64,000 nucleotides of DNA, from positions 5,208,001 through 5,272,000 of the forward strand of contig NZ_JAUSQU010000001.1 in the NCBI RefSeq assembly GCF_030811455.1. The letters are read 5' to 3'. Shown piece after piece: positions 26,239 through 38,336 of the stretch. The translations under genes and the position numbers were made by a program. The notes below the pieces were generated by a model, which was not told the DNA's origin, ran no database searches, and saw only the letters and a list, made by a program, of their open reading frames with translations. This stretch comes from Streptosporangium lutulentum. GTDB lineage: Bacteria > Actinomycetota > Actinomycetes > Streptosporangiales > Streptosporangiaceae. Each line of letters opens with the position of its first letter. Position 1 is the stretch's first letter.

Positions 26239-26417
26239 GCCGCGAGTCTAGTCCGGCGCCCCGACAGCTCGAAGCTCACGGCGGGCGCGGAGCGGGACGC
26301 GAACGTGGATCAGAAGGACATTCGAGAGGACGACTTTCCCGAAGCGGTCATAAGCGATCAGGAGGTCGGTTACAAAGGTAAAGGTGAATTCTCGATAATG
26401 TTACGCAGGTGGAGATC

Positions 26418-27302
26418 ATGCGATCGGGGCACATAGCGCGATTGACCGTCGTGACCGGCGCGGTCCTCGTAACGGGGGCCTGCGCGTCACCAGGTGGAGT
26501 ACCCGGCATCAGTACGCTGCCTCCGGTCCCCATGTCGGCGGAGGAGGCCATCCCGACGCCGACGGACCTGGTCACCGCGACGATTCCGGCGGCGACACCG
26601 ACGGCGACGCCCGTTCCTCAGACGGCGGTGGACCGGCCCAAGGCCGACCCCCCGGTACGGGTGCCGCCTCCGAAGCTTTCCCAGTACACCTACGCCTTCC
26701 CGGTGAAGGGCTGCAAGGTGACCTACGAGAGCAGGTTGCTGGTCCTGCCCAAGACCACGATCTGGGCGGGCAAGGGATGTTCCTTCGTCTCCCCGGTGAG
26801 CGGCGTGGTCTACGAGACCAACGCCCAGAACCGGTGGACGCCCTCCACCGACCGCGGGCCGGATCGTGAGGGCCGGTTCGTCACGGTCGTCGGAGACGAC
26901 GGCGTGCGCTACCTGGGCGGCCACCTGGACTCGATCACTCCGGGGATCAAGCCCGGCGTCCGGGTCGGCGCGGGTCAGGTCCTCGGGCAGGTCGGCAACT
27001 CCGGCAACGCCCGTTCCACCGCCAGCAACCTCTACTTCGCGATCTCCTGGAAGGCCGATTCCTCACTCTGGTGGGTACGGCGCGGCATGGTCGAGCCGTG
27101 GGACTACCTGGACGCCTGGCTGAAGGGCAACCCCACGCTGTCCCCCAGGGGCGAGATGCAGGCCGTGATGAACCGGACGGGAGCCGCGCCCAGGTGCGTG
27201 ACCCTGTGCGCGTCCAAGCCCGTGCCCACCCGCAAGCCGACGAAGAGGCCGCCGAAGCCTGTGCCGCAGATCACCCTGGACCCCATCGGGCCGCCGCCCT
27301 GA
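26418..27302 (+). CDS. LytM/M23-fold lipoprotein with degenerate active site
   Basis: The 294-residue protein has a lipoprotein signal (LTVVTGAVLVTGACASPGG, lipobox TGAC), a Pro/Thr-rich linker to about residue 95, and a peptidase M23 fold (about 96-230). Of the four zinc ligands, only the His of GHLD is evident: the first His/Asp pair is replaced in SPVSGVVYE and the HxH pair reads NLYFAI. It is therefore probably a non-catalytic activator or wall-binding factor, as known for EnvC/NlpD-type proteins. The tail is rich in Lys-Pro repeats. ATG 26418 follows AGGTGGAG. Confidence 0.8.
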   Translation: MRSGHIARLTVVTGAVLVTGACASPGGVPGISTLPPVPMSAEEAIPTPTDLVTATIPAATPTATPVPQTAVDRPKADPPVRVPPPKLSQYTYAFPVKGCKVTYESRLLVLPKTTIWAGKGCSFVSPVSGVVYETNAQNRWTPSTDRGPDREGRFVTVVGDDGVRYLGGHLDSITPGIKPGVRVGAGQVLGQVGNSGNARSTASNLYFAISWKADSSLWWVRRGMVEPWDYLDAWLKGNPTLSPRGEMQAVMNRTGAAPRCVTLCASKPVPTRKPTKRPPKPVPQITLDPIGPPP

Positions 27303-27336
27303 CCGTCTGGGAGCCGAAGGGGGCGTGCGGGGCCTC

Positions 27337-28569
27337 TCAGCGTCCTGAGAGGTCCCGGTGCCAGGTGACCGCCGAGGTGTCGGTGAGCGAGGCGATCTGG
27401 TCGATGACCACGCGGAGCCGTCCGGCGTCCGTGGTGGCCTTGGTGAAGAAGGGACGGAGCGCCGGCTCCAGGGTGCCCGGCGCGCCCAGCATGATCAGGT
27501 GGCCCAGGTCGCGGATGAGCTCGCGCTGCCTGGCCCGGTTGGCGTTGTGCGCGTCCCTGGTTATCACGTAGTGGACGGTGAGTCCCTTCAGCACCGCGCA
27601 CTCCAGCCGGGTGGTCCTCGGCACGATCAGGTCGGCGCTGTGGCGGCCCACGGTGGGGCCGTACACCTCCTGGGTGGCGACCTGCGCGGACCTGCAGAGG
27701 TGGCCGATGAGCGCGCTGGTGAGGCCCTTGATCGCGGCGAGGTCCGCGAGGGAGGCGTCGAAGTGGCGGGGCCAGAGCGGCTGGGCGACCAGACGGCCGA
27801 AGATCTCCTCCAGCTCGCCCGGATCGGCGTCGGGGGCGTACCAGGCCCGGGTGGTCGCGCAGACCTCGCGGCGCTCGGCCGGGTCGCGCAGCATCTCCAG
27901 CACGACGTCCCCGGAGTGGAGCGCGTCCTCAAGGTCGTGCACCGAGTAGGCGACGTCGTCGGCCCAGTCCATGATCTGGGCCTCGAAGCTGACCCGCCCG
28001 GGGGGCGCGCCCTCCCTGATCCAGTCGAAGACCGCCATGTCGTCGTCGTAGACGCAGTATTTGGCGCTCGTCTCGCGGGTCCACGGATATTTGATCGCGG
28101 CGTCCAGCGAGGCCCGGGTGAGGTTGAGGCCGGCGCTGCGGCCGTCCTCGGTGACGACCTTGGCCTCCAGCCGGGTCAGCAGGCGCAGGCTCTGCGCGTT
28201 GCCCTCGAACCCGCCGCATCCGGCGGCGAGGTCGTTGAGCGCGGTCTCCCCGTTGTGACCGAACGGCGGGTGCCCGAGATCGTGGGCCAGGCAGGCGGTC
28301 TCCACCAGGTCGGGGTCCAGGCCGAGCGTCTCGCCCATCTCCCGGCCGATCTGCGCGCACTCCAGGGAGTGGGTCAGGCGGGTGCGCGGCATGTGCTGCC
28401 CGCTGCCGAGGGTCTCCCCCGGACCGACCACCTGGGTCTTGGCCGCGAGCCTGCGCAGTCCCGCGCTGTGCAGCACCCGCGCCCGATCTCGCTCGAACGG
28501 GCGTCTCTCAGGGTTGCCGGGCGGTTCCGGCACCCACCGGGCTTGGTCGTGTTCGTCGTAACCATGCAT
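27337..28569 (-). CDS. dgt: dNTP triphosphohydrolase (dGTPase-like)
   Basis: The enzyme splits dGTP or other dNTPs to the nucleoside and triphosphate. The 410-residue protein has the HD-domain metal ligands in RLTHSLECAQIG and CLAHDLGHPPFGHNGE, and a later QIMDWADDVAYSVHDLED segment completes the site. ATG 28569 (MHGYDEHDQARW) begins the conserved N-terminus; no clear ribosome site precedes it, so it may be leaderless. Its placement near dnaG and glyS is the usual actinomycete order. Confidence 0.93.
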   Translation of the reverse strand: MHGYDEHDQARWVPEPPGNPERRPFERDRARVLHSAGLRRLAAKTQVVGPGETLGSGQHMPRTRLTHSLECAQIGREMGETLGLDPDLVETACLAHDLGHPPFGHNGETALNDLAAGCGGFEGNAQSLRLLTRLEAKVVTEDGRSAGLNLTRASLDAAIKYPWTRETSAKYCVYDDDMAVFDWIREGAPPGRVSFEAQIMDWADDVAYSVHDLEDALHSGDVVLEMLRDPAERREVCATTRAWYAPDADPGELEEIFGRLVAQPLWPRHFDASLADLAAIKGLTSALIGHLCRSAQVATQEVYGPTVGRHSADLIVPRTTRLECAVLKGLTVHYVITRDAHNANRARQRELIRDLGHLIMLGAPGTLEPALRPFFTKATTDAGRLRVVIDQIASLTDTSAVTWHRDLSGR

Positions 28570-28703
28570 AAGTGCTGTGATTTTATCCGGGAAAGGGTCA
28601 GTCCACGCCGAACGGCGAGAAAACACCTGGTGACCAGGCGCGCCTCCACCTGGGATGAGACCGTCGCGACACCGCGAACCCACGGGATCGCGACGGTCCG
28701 CCG

Positions 28704-31352
<2,649 letters not shown>

Positions 31353-31536
31353 GGCCGCTCCTTCTTCGACTTCAAACGGCGTTTGGTTCCGCCTCTCTTC
31401 GGACTCTACCGACGAAGGACGCGACGAAACGTCACTAACTAGACCAAAAGGCGTTTCCCCAGCTCATACCCCATGGAGCGGTCTACTCCAATTCACATCA
31501 GAACAAAATCAATCGCCATATCACCCGCCCCGAGAA

Positions 31537-31566
31537 TTGGTATAAACCAATTGGTGTAAACCAATC
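31537..31566. promoter_or_regulatory. Two overlapping DasR/GntR-like operators upstream of ppdK
   Basis: ATTGGTATAAACCAAT (31537-31552) and ATTGGTGTAAACCAAT (31551-31566) are perfect 6-base inverted repeats spaced by four bases and sharing two bases. The TGGTnnnnACCA layout equals that of DasR sites (TGGTCTAGACCA), although the centre differs. They probably control ppdK. Confidence 0.65.
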
Positions 31567-31887
31567 TTCTCAGCATTCAAACACGTTCACGGGAGGTTCA
31601 GGCCCTGTGGTACAGGGCCGCCGTCGACCGCGCGATCATCCCGGCCGGCGGAGATTGTCTCCGCGTACGGATCGTGTTCTCCCCGCGCGGGAGGCCGGGT
31701 CGCGGCGACGAACGCGACGAGGGCCGGGGCCGGCATGGCCCGGTATGGCCACGGCATGGCCCCGGTGAGGTGCCGACACCTGCCGGTCACGGCGGAGGCG
31801 CGGCGAGGGCGGAGGGAGCCGAGGCGGTGGGGAGGGCGCAGCGGAGCGATCCGGCCCGCGGCCGCGTGTGCGGCACACCGGCCTGCG

Positions 31888-32036
31888 AAGGGGACACCAC
31901 AGGACACCACAGGACACCACAGGCCGGCTACGGAACGCCGCAGGGACACCGCAGGCCGACCGCGGGGCGCCGCAAAGACACCGTAGGACCACCGCAGGGC
32001 GCCGTAGGACCACCGCAGGCCGACCGCGGAACGCCG
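31888..32036. repeat. Degenerate short tandem repeats
   Basis: ACACCACAGG is repeated three times in a row near 31890-31922. Related units such as ACACCGCAGG, CCACCGCAGG and GACCGCGGAACGCCGC recur to the 3' end of the Imm49-like gene. The tract is non-coding. It looks like slippage products, not CRISPR, because spacers are absent. Confidence 0.6.
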
Positions 32037-32038
32037 CT

Positions 32039-33796
32039 TCAGCGAGGTTCGGCCTCGTGAAGGAGACGGGGTGGCAGGTAGGGGGAGGTGACCTGGATGT
32101 TCCAGCCCCGGCGGCGGGCATGACAGGCCAGGGCCAGGATGTCGAGGTTGATCGCGGCGTCGGGATCGTCCGCGCGGTCGGCGACCTCGTGGTGGTCGCG
32201 GTGGGCTGTGAGGGCGTCGAGGAGGGCCAGGTTGAAGCTCTCCTCGTCGCCCTCGACCAGTTGGGAGAACAGGACGGCCGGCGGGGGGAAGAAACCCCAG
32301 GTCCTGGCCTTTTCACAGTCGAGCAGGGCCCGGTCCGTGGCGGGCTCGGGGGCGGCGCCTCGCAGGTAGTCGTGGAGGGCCTGGCGATACGAGGCGAAAG
32401 CGGAGTTGTCTTTCCCGAGGACGATGGAGCCGGCGAGGACGAGCGGGGCCAGGTCCTCACGTGCGCCGGTGATCAGGGCGAGGTTCGTGGCGGTGTGCCA
32501 GAGACCGGGCCCGGCTTCATCCCCGTGGTACGCGGGGTAGGTGAGCGCCTGGCCGTTGATCGTCACGTCGACGTCGGTGCCGGGCTCGGCGAGGGTGGTG
32601 CGGAAGAGTGCTGCACCCAACTGGGAGGCGAGGCGCAGGTTCTCCACCTGCGGGTCCGTGACATCGGCGGACAGCGAGGCACGTCTTTGGAAGAGGATCT
32701 TCTGGTAGTTCACGGCGCTCGACAGTTTCCAGGCCTTCAGCGGCTCTCCGGCCACCGGCGTGAAGGCCTCCTCGGTGTACCGCTCCACCAGGACCAGGCT
32801 CTCCGGGTTCAGGACCTGGGGATTGCCTGGCCGCTCGAACACCACGGGCCCGGTGGCCAGTGCGGCGACCGCTTCCGGACGCCTGTTGCGGCCGTACTCC
32901 TGGACCCGCGGCCCCGCGGACTCGAATCCGGTCACCAGCGCGCGCGGGAGATAGCCGGTGTCGATCGGCGGCTGCCAGCCCTCGCGGCGGTAGGCGAGAG
33001 CGGCCAGGGCGAGCGGGAGGAGGGGAAGCAGGGTGCGGGGCGTGGCACCCGGGCCGGGGAGGGCGCTGTACGGAAGCAGCAGCGTGGCCAATCCGGTGCG
33101 AAAGGCCTCCGGATCGCCCGCGGTCAGGGCACGCAGGGCGTGGAGCGCGGTGCTCCGCGGGTGGTCGAGGAGGCTTTCGCCGATCTCGTCGTCCAGGGTG
33201 CGGATCCGGGCGAGCGCGGCGTCGAGCGCGGCGAGCTTCCGCTCCCTGGACGGCGGGTGGTCCGCGTCGTCGCCCGTAACCCCATTGACGTACGCCATCA
33301 GGCCGTTGACGAGCTCGACGGCGGGACGCCCGGCCCCGCCCTCCTGGGGCGGCTTGCGGGCGAAGTGGAAGGCCTCCCCGTGCCATTCGGCCTTGCCGGA
33401 CAGGACCGCCAGGCAGAAGGCGTCAAGCCACTGGTCCGCCGTGACGGACTCCCGCGTGCCCTCGGACCCGGACTCGTAGCCCACCCCGAAGTTCACGTAG
33501 TTGAGGAAGACCTGGAAGTCGTTGTGCGGGTAGTACGCGGCGTACGCCACGGCACCCGCGGCGGCCTCGGCGGCGTCCTCGAGGACCGCCTTGGCCTCGG
33601 GGGTGTCAAGGTCGGGCGTCTCGACCGAGAGCGCGCCCAGATAGTCCAGGAACTCCTTCGAGATCAGCCACCACTCCCAGGTGGTCATCGGGCCGGCCTT
33701 CGACATGGAGCGGACCTGCGAACCGATCCTGTTGGTGAAGTCCTCGCGGGCCGCCGCGACCACGGCCTCGCCCACCCGGTGCCGCTCTATCCGCAC
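32039..33796 (-). CDS. Large Imm49-like protein with two repeats of the fold
   Basis: The 585-residue all-alpha protein matches the Imm49 immunity family: VAYAAYYPHNDFQVFLNYVNFG, the WLDAFCLAVLSG helix and a C-terminal LDILALACHARRRG followed by SPYLPPRLL. The N-terminal half ends with a matching LLPLALAALAYRREG and TGYLPRALV, so the protein seems to be an internal duplication. No signal peptide or membrane helix is seen. Imm49 proteins are predicted to neutralise polymorphic toxins, but no toxin lies nearby. GTG 33796 follows GGGGAG. Confidence 0.65.
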   Translation of the reverse strand: MRIERHRVGEAVVAAAREDFTNRIGSQVRSMSKAGPMTTWEWWLISKEFLDYLGALSVETPDLDTPEAKAVLEDAAEAAAGAVAYAAYYPHNDFQVFLNYVNFGVGYESGSEGTRESVTADQWLDAFCLAVLSGKAEWHGEAFHFARKPPQEGGAGRPAVELVNGLMAYVNGVTGDDADHPPSRERKLAALDAALARIRTLDDEIGESLLDHPRSTALHALRALTAGDPEAFRTGLATLLLPYSALPGPGATPRTLLPLLPLALAALAYRREGWQPPIDTGYLPRALVTGFESAGPRVQEYGRNRRPEAVAALATGPVVFERPGNPQVLNPESLVLVERYTEEAFTPVAGEPLKAWKLSSAVNYQKILFQRRASLSADVTDPQVENLRLASQLGAALFRTTLAEPGTDVDVTINGQALTYPAYHGDEAGPGLWHTATNLALITGAREDLAPLVLAGSIVLGKDNSAFASYRQALHDYLRGAAPEPATDRALLDCEKARTWGFFPPPAVLFSQLVEGDEESFNLALLDALTAHRDHHEVADRADDPDAAINLDILALACHARRRGWNIQVTSPYLPPRLLHEAEPR

Positions 33797-33910
33797 TGTT
33801 CCGCTCCCCGCATCCCCGTTTGTGACCCCAGCCTAGTGATCTCTTGATCGCGGGCTTCCCGCCGACCGATCAGGACGGGGCGGCCCGTGACCGGACGGAG
33901 CACACATACA

Positions 33911-33945
33911 GGTACGGCTCCCGCCTGTGTGACGGGAGCCGTACC
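33911..33945 (-). terminator. Terminator after glyS
   Basis: GGTACGGCTCCCG pairs with CGGGAGCCGTACC (13 bp) around a 9-base loop, 21 bases beyond the glyS stop. Confidence 0.8.
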
Positions 33946-33965
33946 GGAAGACCGGATCGTGAGGA

Positions 33966-35351
33966 TCAGTCGTTGAGGTGCTGGCGGAGATAGGACTCGA
34001 CCTGGTCGAGGGCCACGCGCTCCTGGGCCATCGAGTCGCGCTCGCGGATGGTCACCGCGTGGTCCTCAAGGGTGTCGAAGTCGACGGTGATGCAGAACGG
34101 CGTGCCGATCTCGTCCTGGCGGCGGTAGCGGCGGCCGATCGCGCCCGCGTCGTCGAACTCGACGTTCCACCGGCGGCGGAGCTGGGCGGCCAGGTCCTTG
34201 GCCTTGGGCGACAGGTCGGCGTTGCGCGACAGCGGGAGCACCGCGACCTTGACCGGCGCGAGACGGTGGTCGAGGCGCATGACCGTGCGCTTCTCCATGA
34301 CGCCCTTGGCGTTGGGCGCCTCGTCCTCGGTGTAGGCGTCCATCATGAAGGTGAGCGTGGCGCGGTCGACACCGGCCGCGGGCTCGATCACGTAGGGGAC
34401 GTAACGCTCGCCGGTGTCCTGCTCGAAGAAGCTGAGGTCGGTGCCGGAGGCCTTGCCGTGCGCGGTCAGGTCGAAGTCGGTGCGGTTGGCGACGCCCTCA
34501 AGCTCGCCCCACTCGCCGCCGGTGAAGTTGAAGCGGTACTCGATGTCGACGGTCCGCTTGGCGTAGTGGGCCAGCTTCTCCTGCGGGTGCTCGTAGATCC
34601 GCAGGTTGTCCTTGTTGATGCCCAGGTCGGTGTACCAGCGGAAGCGCTCGTCGATCCAGTACTGGTGCCACTCCTCGTCGCTGCCCGGCTTGACGAAGAA
34701 CTCCATCTCCATCTGCTCGAACTCGCGGGTGCGGAAGATGAAGTTGCCCGGAGTGATCTCGTTGCGGAACGACTTGCCGATCTGGCCGATGCCGAACGGG
34801 ATCTTCTTGCGCGCCGACTGCTGCACGTTGAGGTAGTTGATGAAGATGCCCTGGGCGGTCTCCGGCCTCAGGTAGGCGAGGCCGGACTCGTCCTCGACCG
34901 CGCCCAGGTAGGTCTTCAACAGACCGCTGAACTGCTTGGGCGCGGTGAAGGAGCCCTTGTTGCCGCAGTTGGGGCAGGTGATCTCGGCCAGGCCGCCCAC
35001 CGGCGGCTTGCCGTGCTTCTCCTCGTAGGCCTCTTCGAGGTGGTCGGCGCGGTAGCGCTTGTGACACGACTGGCACTCGGTCAACGGGTCCGTGAAGGTC
35101 TCAACGTGGCCGCTGGCCTGCCACACCTCACGGGCCAGGATCACAGAGGAGTCAAGGCCGACCACGTCGTCACGGCCCTGCACCACGCTCTTCCACCACT
35201 GCCGCTTCACGTTGTTCTTGAGCTCCACGCCAAGCGGACCGTAGTCCCACGACGCGCGCAGGCCGCCGTAGATCTCGCTTGAGGGATACACAAGCCCGCG
35301 TCTCTTGGAGAGGCTGACGATGGTGTCCATGATGTCCGTACGGCGTGCCAT
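33966..35351 (-). CDS. glyS: Glycyl-tRNA synthetase, homodimeric type
   Basis: This class II synthetase charges tRNA-Gly. The 461 residues match the eukaryote-like alpha2 form used by actinobacteria, not the alpha2-beta2 form. Motif 2 ([20 protein letters not shown]), a zinc pair [29 protein letters not shown] and the C-terminal anticodon-binding domain are visible. ATG 35351 ([19 protein letters not shown]) is the normal start. In Streptomyces the zinc operon follows this gene directly, whereas here 23 kb intervene. Confidence 0.96.
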   Translation of the reverse strand: MARRTDIMDTIVSLSKRRGLVYPSSEIYGGLRASWDYGPLGVELKNNVKRQWWKSVVQGRDDVVGLDSSVILAREVWQASGHVETFTDPLTECQSCHKRYRADHLEEAYEEKHGKPPVGGLAEITCPNCGNKGSFTAPKQFSGLLKTYLGAVEDESGLAYLRPETAQGIFINYLNVQQSARKKIPFGIGQIGKSFRNEITPGNFIFRTREFEQMEMEFFVKPGSDEEWHQYWIDERFRWYTDLGINKDNLRIYEHPQEKLAHYAKRTVDIEYRFNFTGGEWGELEGVANRTDFDLTAHGKASGTDLSFFEQDTGERYVPYVIEPAAGVDRATLTFMMDAYTEDEAPNAKGVMEKRTVMRLDHRLAPVKVAVLPLSRNADLSPKAKDLAAQLRRRWNVEFDDAGAIGRRYRRQDEIGTPFCITVDFDTLEDHAVTIRERDSMAQERVALDQVESYLRQHLND

Positions 35352-35489
35352 AAGGGAAAATCTCCATCCGGCTGGAGGTCGGCGAGGAAGTGATTGGGTC
35401 TCCAGCTTAGGGGAGCCGGACCGCCGGGACATGCGCTTAAACCATGAGGCCCGCCTCACTTCCTCGTCCGGCGGGACGCATAAGGGACG

Positions 35490-35768
35490 TCAGGGCCTGT
35501 CCACGTCCTCGAACGCGCTCGGCTCATTGATCATCAATGTCATCAGCGGATACATCGCCATCCGCGCCGCACCCAGTGCCCGCCGGTAGAACCCGGCGCC
35601 CTCCCACTCGCTGACCAGCGCCCACAGATCCGGCTCGTCCACCGATCTCGACACCCGGCCGCGCACGTATCCGGGCTGCCCCGCCAGGGTGTCGACGATG
35701 TCGTGGGCCTGGTTCAGGAACTCCTCGGTCTGGCCGGGCGGCACCGAGTAACGGATGAGAGCAAGCAT
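35490..35768 (-). CDS. Antibiotic biosynthesis monooxygenase (ABM) domain protein
   Basis: The 92-residue protein is a single ABM-fold ferredoxin-like unit. It begins MLALIRYSVPPGQTEEFL, has GQPGYVRGRVSRSVDEPD and LVSEWEGAGFYRRAL, and ends with a short polar tail. Such proteins are small cofactor-free oxygenases or dimeric binding proteins. No biosynthetic partner is nearby, so its substrate is unknown. Confidence 0.8.
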   Translation of the reverse strand: MLALIRYSVPPGQTEEFLNQAHDIVDTLAGQPGYVRGRVSRSVDEPDLWALVSEWEGAGFYRRALGAARMAMYPLMTLMINEPSAFEDVDRP

Positions 35769-36148
35769 CCGCCCAGCATGCCAGAGCGCCGCCCCCTCCC
35801 CGCCCCGGCCCTTCCGCTTACTGCGGGGTTCCTCAATGGAGGTCGCGAATACGCGGTCGAGAACCTGAGGCCCTCAGGGTGGCCTTCCGCTCGCGGCGTC
35901 CCGGACCGATGACAACCCGTACTCCCAATGAGGAAGGTCGCACTACTGCCTGCTGCCTGCTGCCTGCTCGGCCTATCTCGGCCTGACGCCCGCTCTGTTT
36001 GCCCTGTCCCGCGCTGCTCGCCGTCCACTACCTGCTCTGCCCTACCGTCTGCCACCACCTGCCGCTGTCTTACCGTCTGCACCATCTGTGACCCGGTCCG
36101 ACCTCCAGCGTCTGCCGCTCCGCGGCTTATCGGCGTTAGGCTCGGGCT
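35769..36148. other. Intergenic stretch with a 7-base tandem repeat
   Basis: No gene is supported. Three perfect copies of TGCCTGC stand at 35947-35967, followed by related CTGCC/CTGTC runs. The DUF6703-like gene begins at its right edge. Confidence 0.5.
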
Positions 36149-36538
36149 GTGGCTGACAAGCGCGGTGAACGCCCCGCACATCCTCTGTCCCAGCGGCGCC
36201 CTCAGCAGGCGAAACGCCCGCTGCCGGCGGGCGAGCAGTTCTTCACGCCTGGCGCGACGGGCCTGCGGAAGAAGGTCGAGCAGCGCAGCGCGGCCCCACT
36301 CGTCTTCCTCTTCCAGCTGCCGCGCTGGATCGCTCCGGTAGCGCTCGTGATCCTTCTCCTGGTCGGCTTCGCGGTGCCGTCCTTCGTGGGCGGGCTCGCG
36401 GCGCTGGTGGTCCTCGGGTTCGTCGGCTGGCTCGCCTACATGTCGTGGCCGTCACTGGGCGCCGGGGGTCGCGTCATGCGTGTCACGCTGCTCACCTTCC
36501 TGATCCTGCTGGTCGCCGACCGTTTCGGCGCTTTCTGA
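36149..36538 (+). CDS. Small two-helix membrane protein (DUF6703-like)
   Basis: The 129-residue protein has a basic, Gln/Pro-rich N-terminus (about 50 residues), then hydrophobic helices WIAPVALVILLLVGFAVPSF, GGLAALVVLGFVGWLAYMSW and a final LLTFLILLVADRFGAF. It resembles a widespread small actinobacterial membrane protein without known role. GTG 36149 is the only start before the basic region. It is monocistronic and ends at a strong hairpin. Confidence 0.75.
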   Translation: MADKRGERPAHPLSQRRPQQAKRPLPAGEQFFTPGATGLRKKVEQRSAAPLVFLFQLPRWIAPVALVILLLVGFAVPSFVGGLAALVVLGFVGWLAYMSWPSLGAGGRVMRVTLLTFLILLVADRFGAF

Positions 36539-36592
36539 GCGGCGTGGCTTCCCGGCGGTCCCGCTTTTCAGGCGGTTTTTCAGGCGGCACGG

Positions 36593-36630
36593 CTTCTGGG
36601 CGGTACGGGGTCCGCCGTACCGCCCAGAAG
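36593..36630. terminator. 16-bp hairpin between convergent genes
   Basis: CTTCTGGGCGGTACGG pairs perfectly with CCGTACCGCCCAGAAG around GGTCCG. It separates the small membrane protein gene from the aldehyde dehydrogenase gene and likely serves both. Confidence 0.8.
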
Positions 36631-36779
36631 AAGCGCGAGACCGAAACGATCAGCCGGGCGCCCGGCCGGAGCGGTCGACCGGCCCGCTCGGTCTGAACGG
36701 ATCGGTCGTACCGCCCGGCCCCAGACCGTGAGGCGCCCCGGACCGGCGCTCTCCGGCCGGTCTCCAGGCCGCCGATCGG

Positions 36780-38324
36780 TCAGGTGGAAGGCGGCAGCAG
36801 CGTGTAGCCGGGGAAGTTGCCCGGCAGACGCTCCGCGTCGGGCCCCTGGGTGACGGCCCGGACAAGCAGCTCACCACCGACGAACGCGCCCCGCCACGAC
36901 GCGCCGAGGCCGCCGAACAGCTCTTCGCGGTCGCCGCGCGAACGCGGCGCGTTGACGCCCACCTTGAACGCCCGCACCTCGGAGGCCAGCCGCCTGGCCG
37001 TCTCCTCCTCGTCGCAGGAGATCGTGGCGACCAGTGCTCCGTTGCTGGCGTTCATCGCGGCCAGCAGCTCGGCCTCGGTGTCGACCAGCACGATGGTGTC
37101 GACCGGCCCGAAGGGTTCGGCGTGGAACAGCGGCGACGAGCGGGGCGGAGTGAGGACGGCGACGGGCGCGAGGTAGGCGGAGGTGTCCTGACCGGGCAGG
37201 AAACGGCCGTCGTCGAGGGACCCCCGGTACAGGGGCACCCCGCCCTTGGCCACCGCCTCGTCGATCTGGTCGGCGAGCTCCTTGACCTTCGCATTGGTGA
37301 TCAGCGGGCCGAAGTCGAGGTCCGGCAGCGGATCGTCGGGGGCCTCCACGGCCAGCGGATGGCCGAACCGCACGGAGCGGATCGCCGGCAGGTAGGCGTT
37401 CAGGAAGTCGTGGAACAGCGAGCGCTGCACCACGAAGCGCGGATAGGCCGTGCAGCGCTGCTTGGCGTAGTCGAAGCTCTTGCGGATCTGCCCGGTCAGC
37501 AGCTCCCAGTTGCCGTACTCCCACACCCCCCAGCAGTTGAGCCCCTCCTGTTCGAGGACGTGCCGGTGCCCAAGGTCAGCGAGGGAGGTGGCCACCTGCC
37601 CGCCGGCGTCGCGCCCGCCGACGAAGGAGACACAGCCCAGTTCCGTGCCGCGCACCAGCGCGGGAGAGAGCTCGGCACCTCCCCCGCTGACCAAGGTGAT
37701 CGGTAGCCCTTCCCGGGTGGCCAGCGCGCAGGCGAGGGTGAGGCAGGCCAGCCCGCCGTCCGTGGGCGCCTTGGCGATGACCGCGTTGCCGGCGAGGACC
37801 TGCACGAGCATGGCGTGCATCAGCACGCTCATCGGGTAGTTCCAGCTGGCGATGTTGCTGACCGGCCCGTGCAGCGGGGTCCGGCCCGCGACCATCCGGT
37901 CGATCTCGGCCACGTACCAGTGCACCCCCTCGATGCACCGGTCGACGTCGGCGGTCGCCAGCTTCCACGGCTTGCCGATCTCCCACACCAGCAGCAGGGC
38001 CAGCAGGTCGCGGTGGGCGGTCAGCGCCTCCAGCGCCGCCGTGACCCGCGCCTTGCGCTCGTCGAGCGGCACGTGCCGCCACAGGCGGTGCTCGTCGAGG
38101 CTCGCCTGCACCGCGTGGGAGGCCGCGGCCCTGTCGAGCCGGGGCGGACCGGCGATGGCGGTTCCGTCCACCGGCGAGACGCCGGGCACCGGGCGGCCGT
38201 CACGCTGCCAGAACCCGCCCCAGTGGTTGAGGACTCGGTCGTCGTGGAATGCCTCGGGCACCGCCGACACGCACCGGTCGTAGGCGTCGGACCAGGTCGT
38301 GCCGGGCTTGAGCATGAACGACAT
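36780..38324 (-). CDS. Aldehyde dehydrogenase family protein
   Basis: The 514-residue NAD(P)-dependent oxidoreductase has the catalytic Cys in KQRCTAYPRFVV and the general-base Glu in VLEQEGLNCWGV. Its EIGKPWKLATADVDRC segment and ASWNYPMSVLMHA line the cofactor site. The sequence departs from common subfamilies (phenylacetaldehyde-, PutA- or succinate-semialdehyde types), so the aldehyde is uncertain. It is the last gene of the glyoxylate operon, 12 bases after gcl, which suggests an aldehyde acid such as glycolaldehyde or tartronate semialdehyde. That is inference. Confidence 0.88.
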   Translation of the reverse strand: MSFMLKPGTTWSDAYDRCVSAVPEAFHDDRVLNHWGGFWQRDGRPVPGVSPVDGTAIAGPPRLDRAAASHAVQASLDEHRLWRHVPLDERKARVTAALEALTAHRDLLALLLVWEIGKPWKLATADVDRCIEGVHWYVAEIDRMVAGRTPLHGPVSNIASWNYPMSVLMHAMLVQVLAGNAVIAKAPTDGGLACLTLACALATREGLPITLVSGGGAELSPALVRGTELGCVSFVGGRDAGGQVATSLADLGHRHVLEQEGLNCWGVWEYGNWELLTGQIRKSFDYAKQRCTAYPRFVVQRSLFHDFLNAYLPAIRSVRFGHPLAVEAPDDPLPDLDFGPLITNAKVKELADQIDEAVAKGGVPLYRGSLDDGRFLPGQDTSAYLAPVAVLTPPRSSPLFHAEPFGPVDTIVLVDTEAELLAAMNASNGALVATISCDEEETARRLASEVRAFKVGVNAPRSRGDREELFGGLGASWRGAFVGGELLVRAVTQGPDAERLPGNFPGYTLLPPST

Positions 38325-38336
38325 GGATTCCCCTTC

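Larger units (their letters stand above)
31353..32038. other. Gene-free stretch between ppdK and the Imm49-like gene
   Basis: No convincing gene is present. The part near ppdK has unusually low G+C and holds two palindromic operators; the part near the Imm49-like gene is a degenerate repeat tract. Frames that cross it on the minus strand are low-complexity and lack ribosome sites. Confidence 0.6.

Noticed and set aside
31888..32036. Tandem repeats as a CRISPR array
   Set aside because: Units are adjacent and degenerate, with no spacers of constant length and no repeat palindrome.
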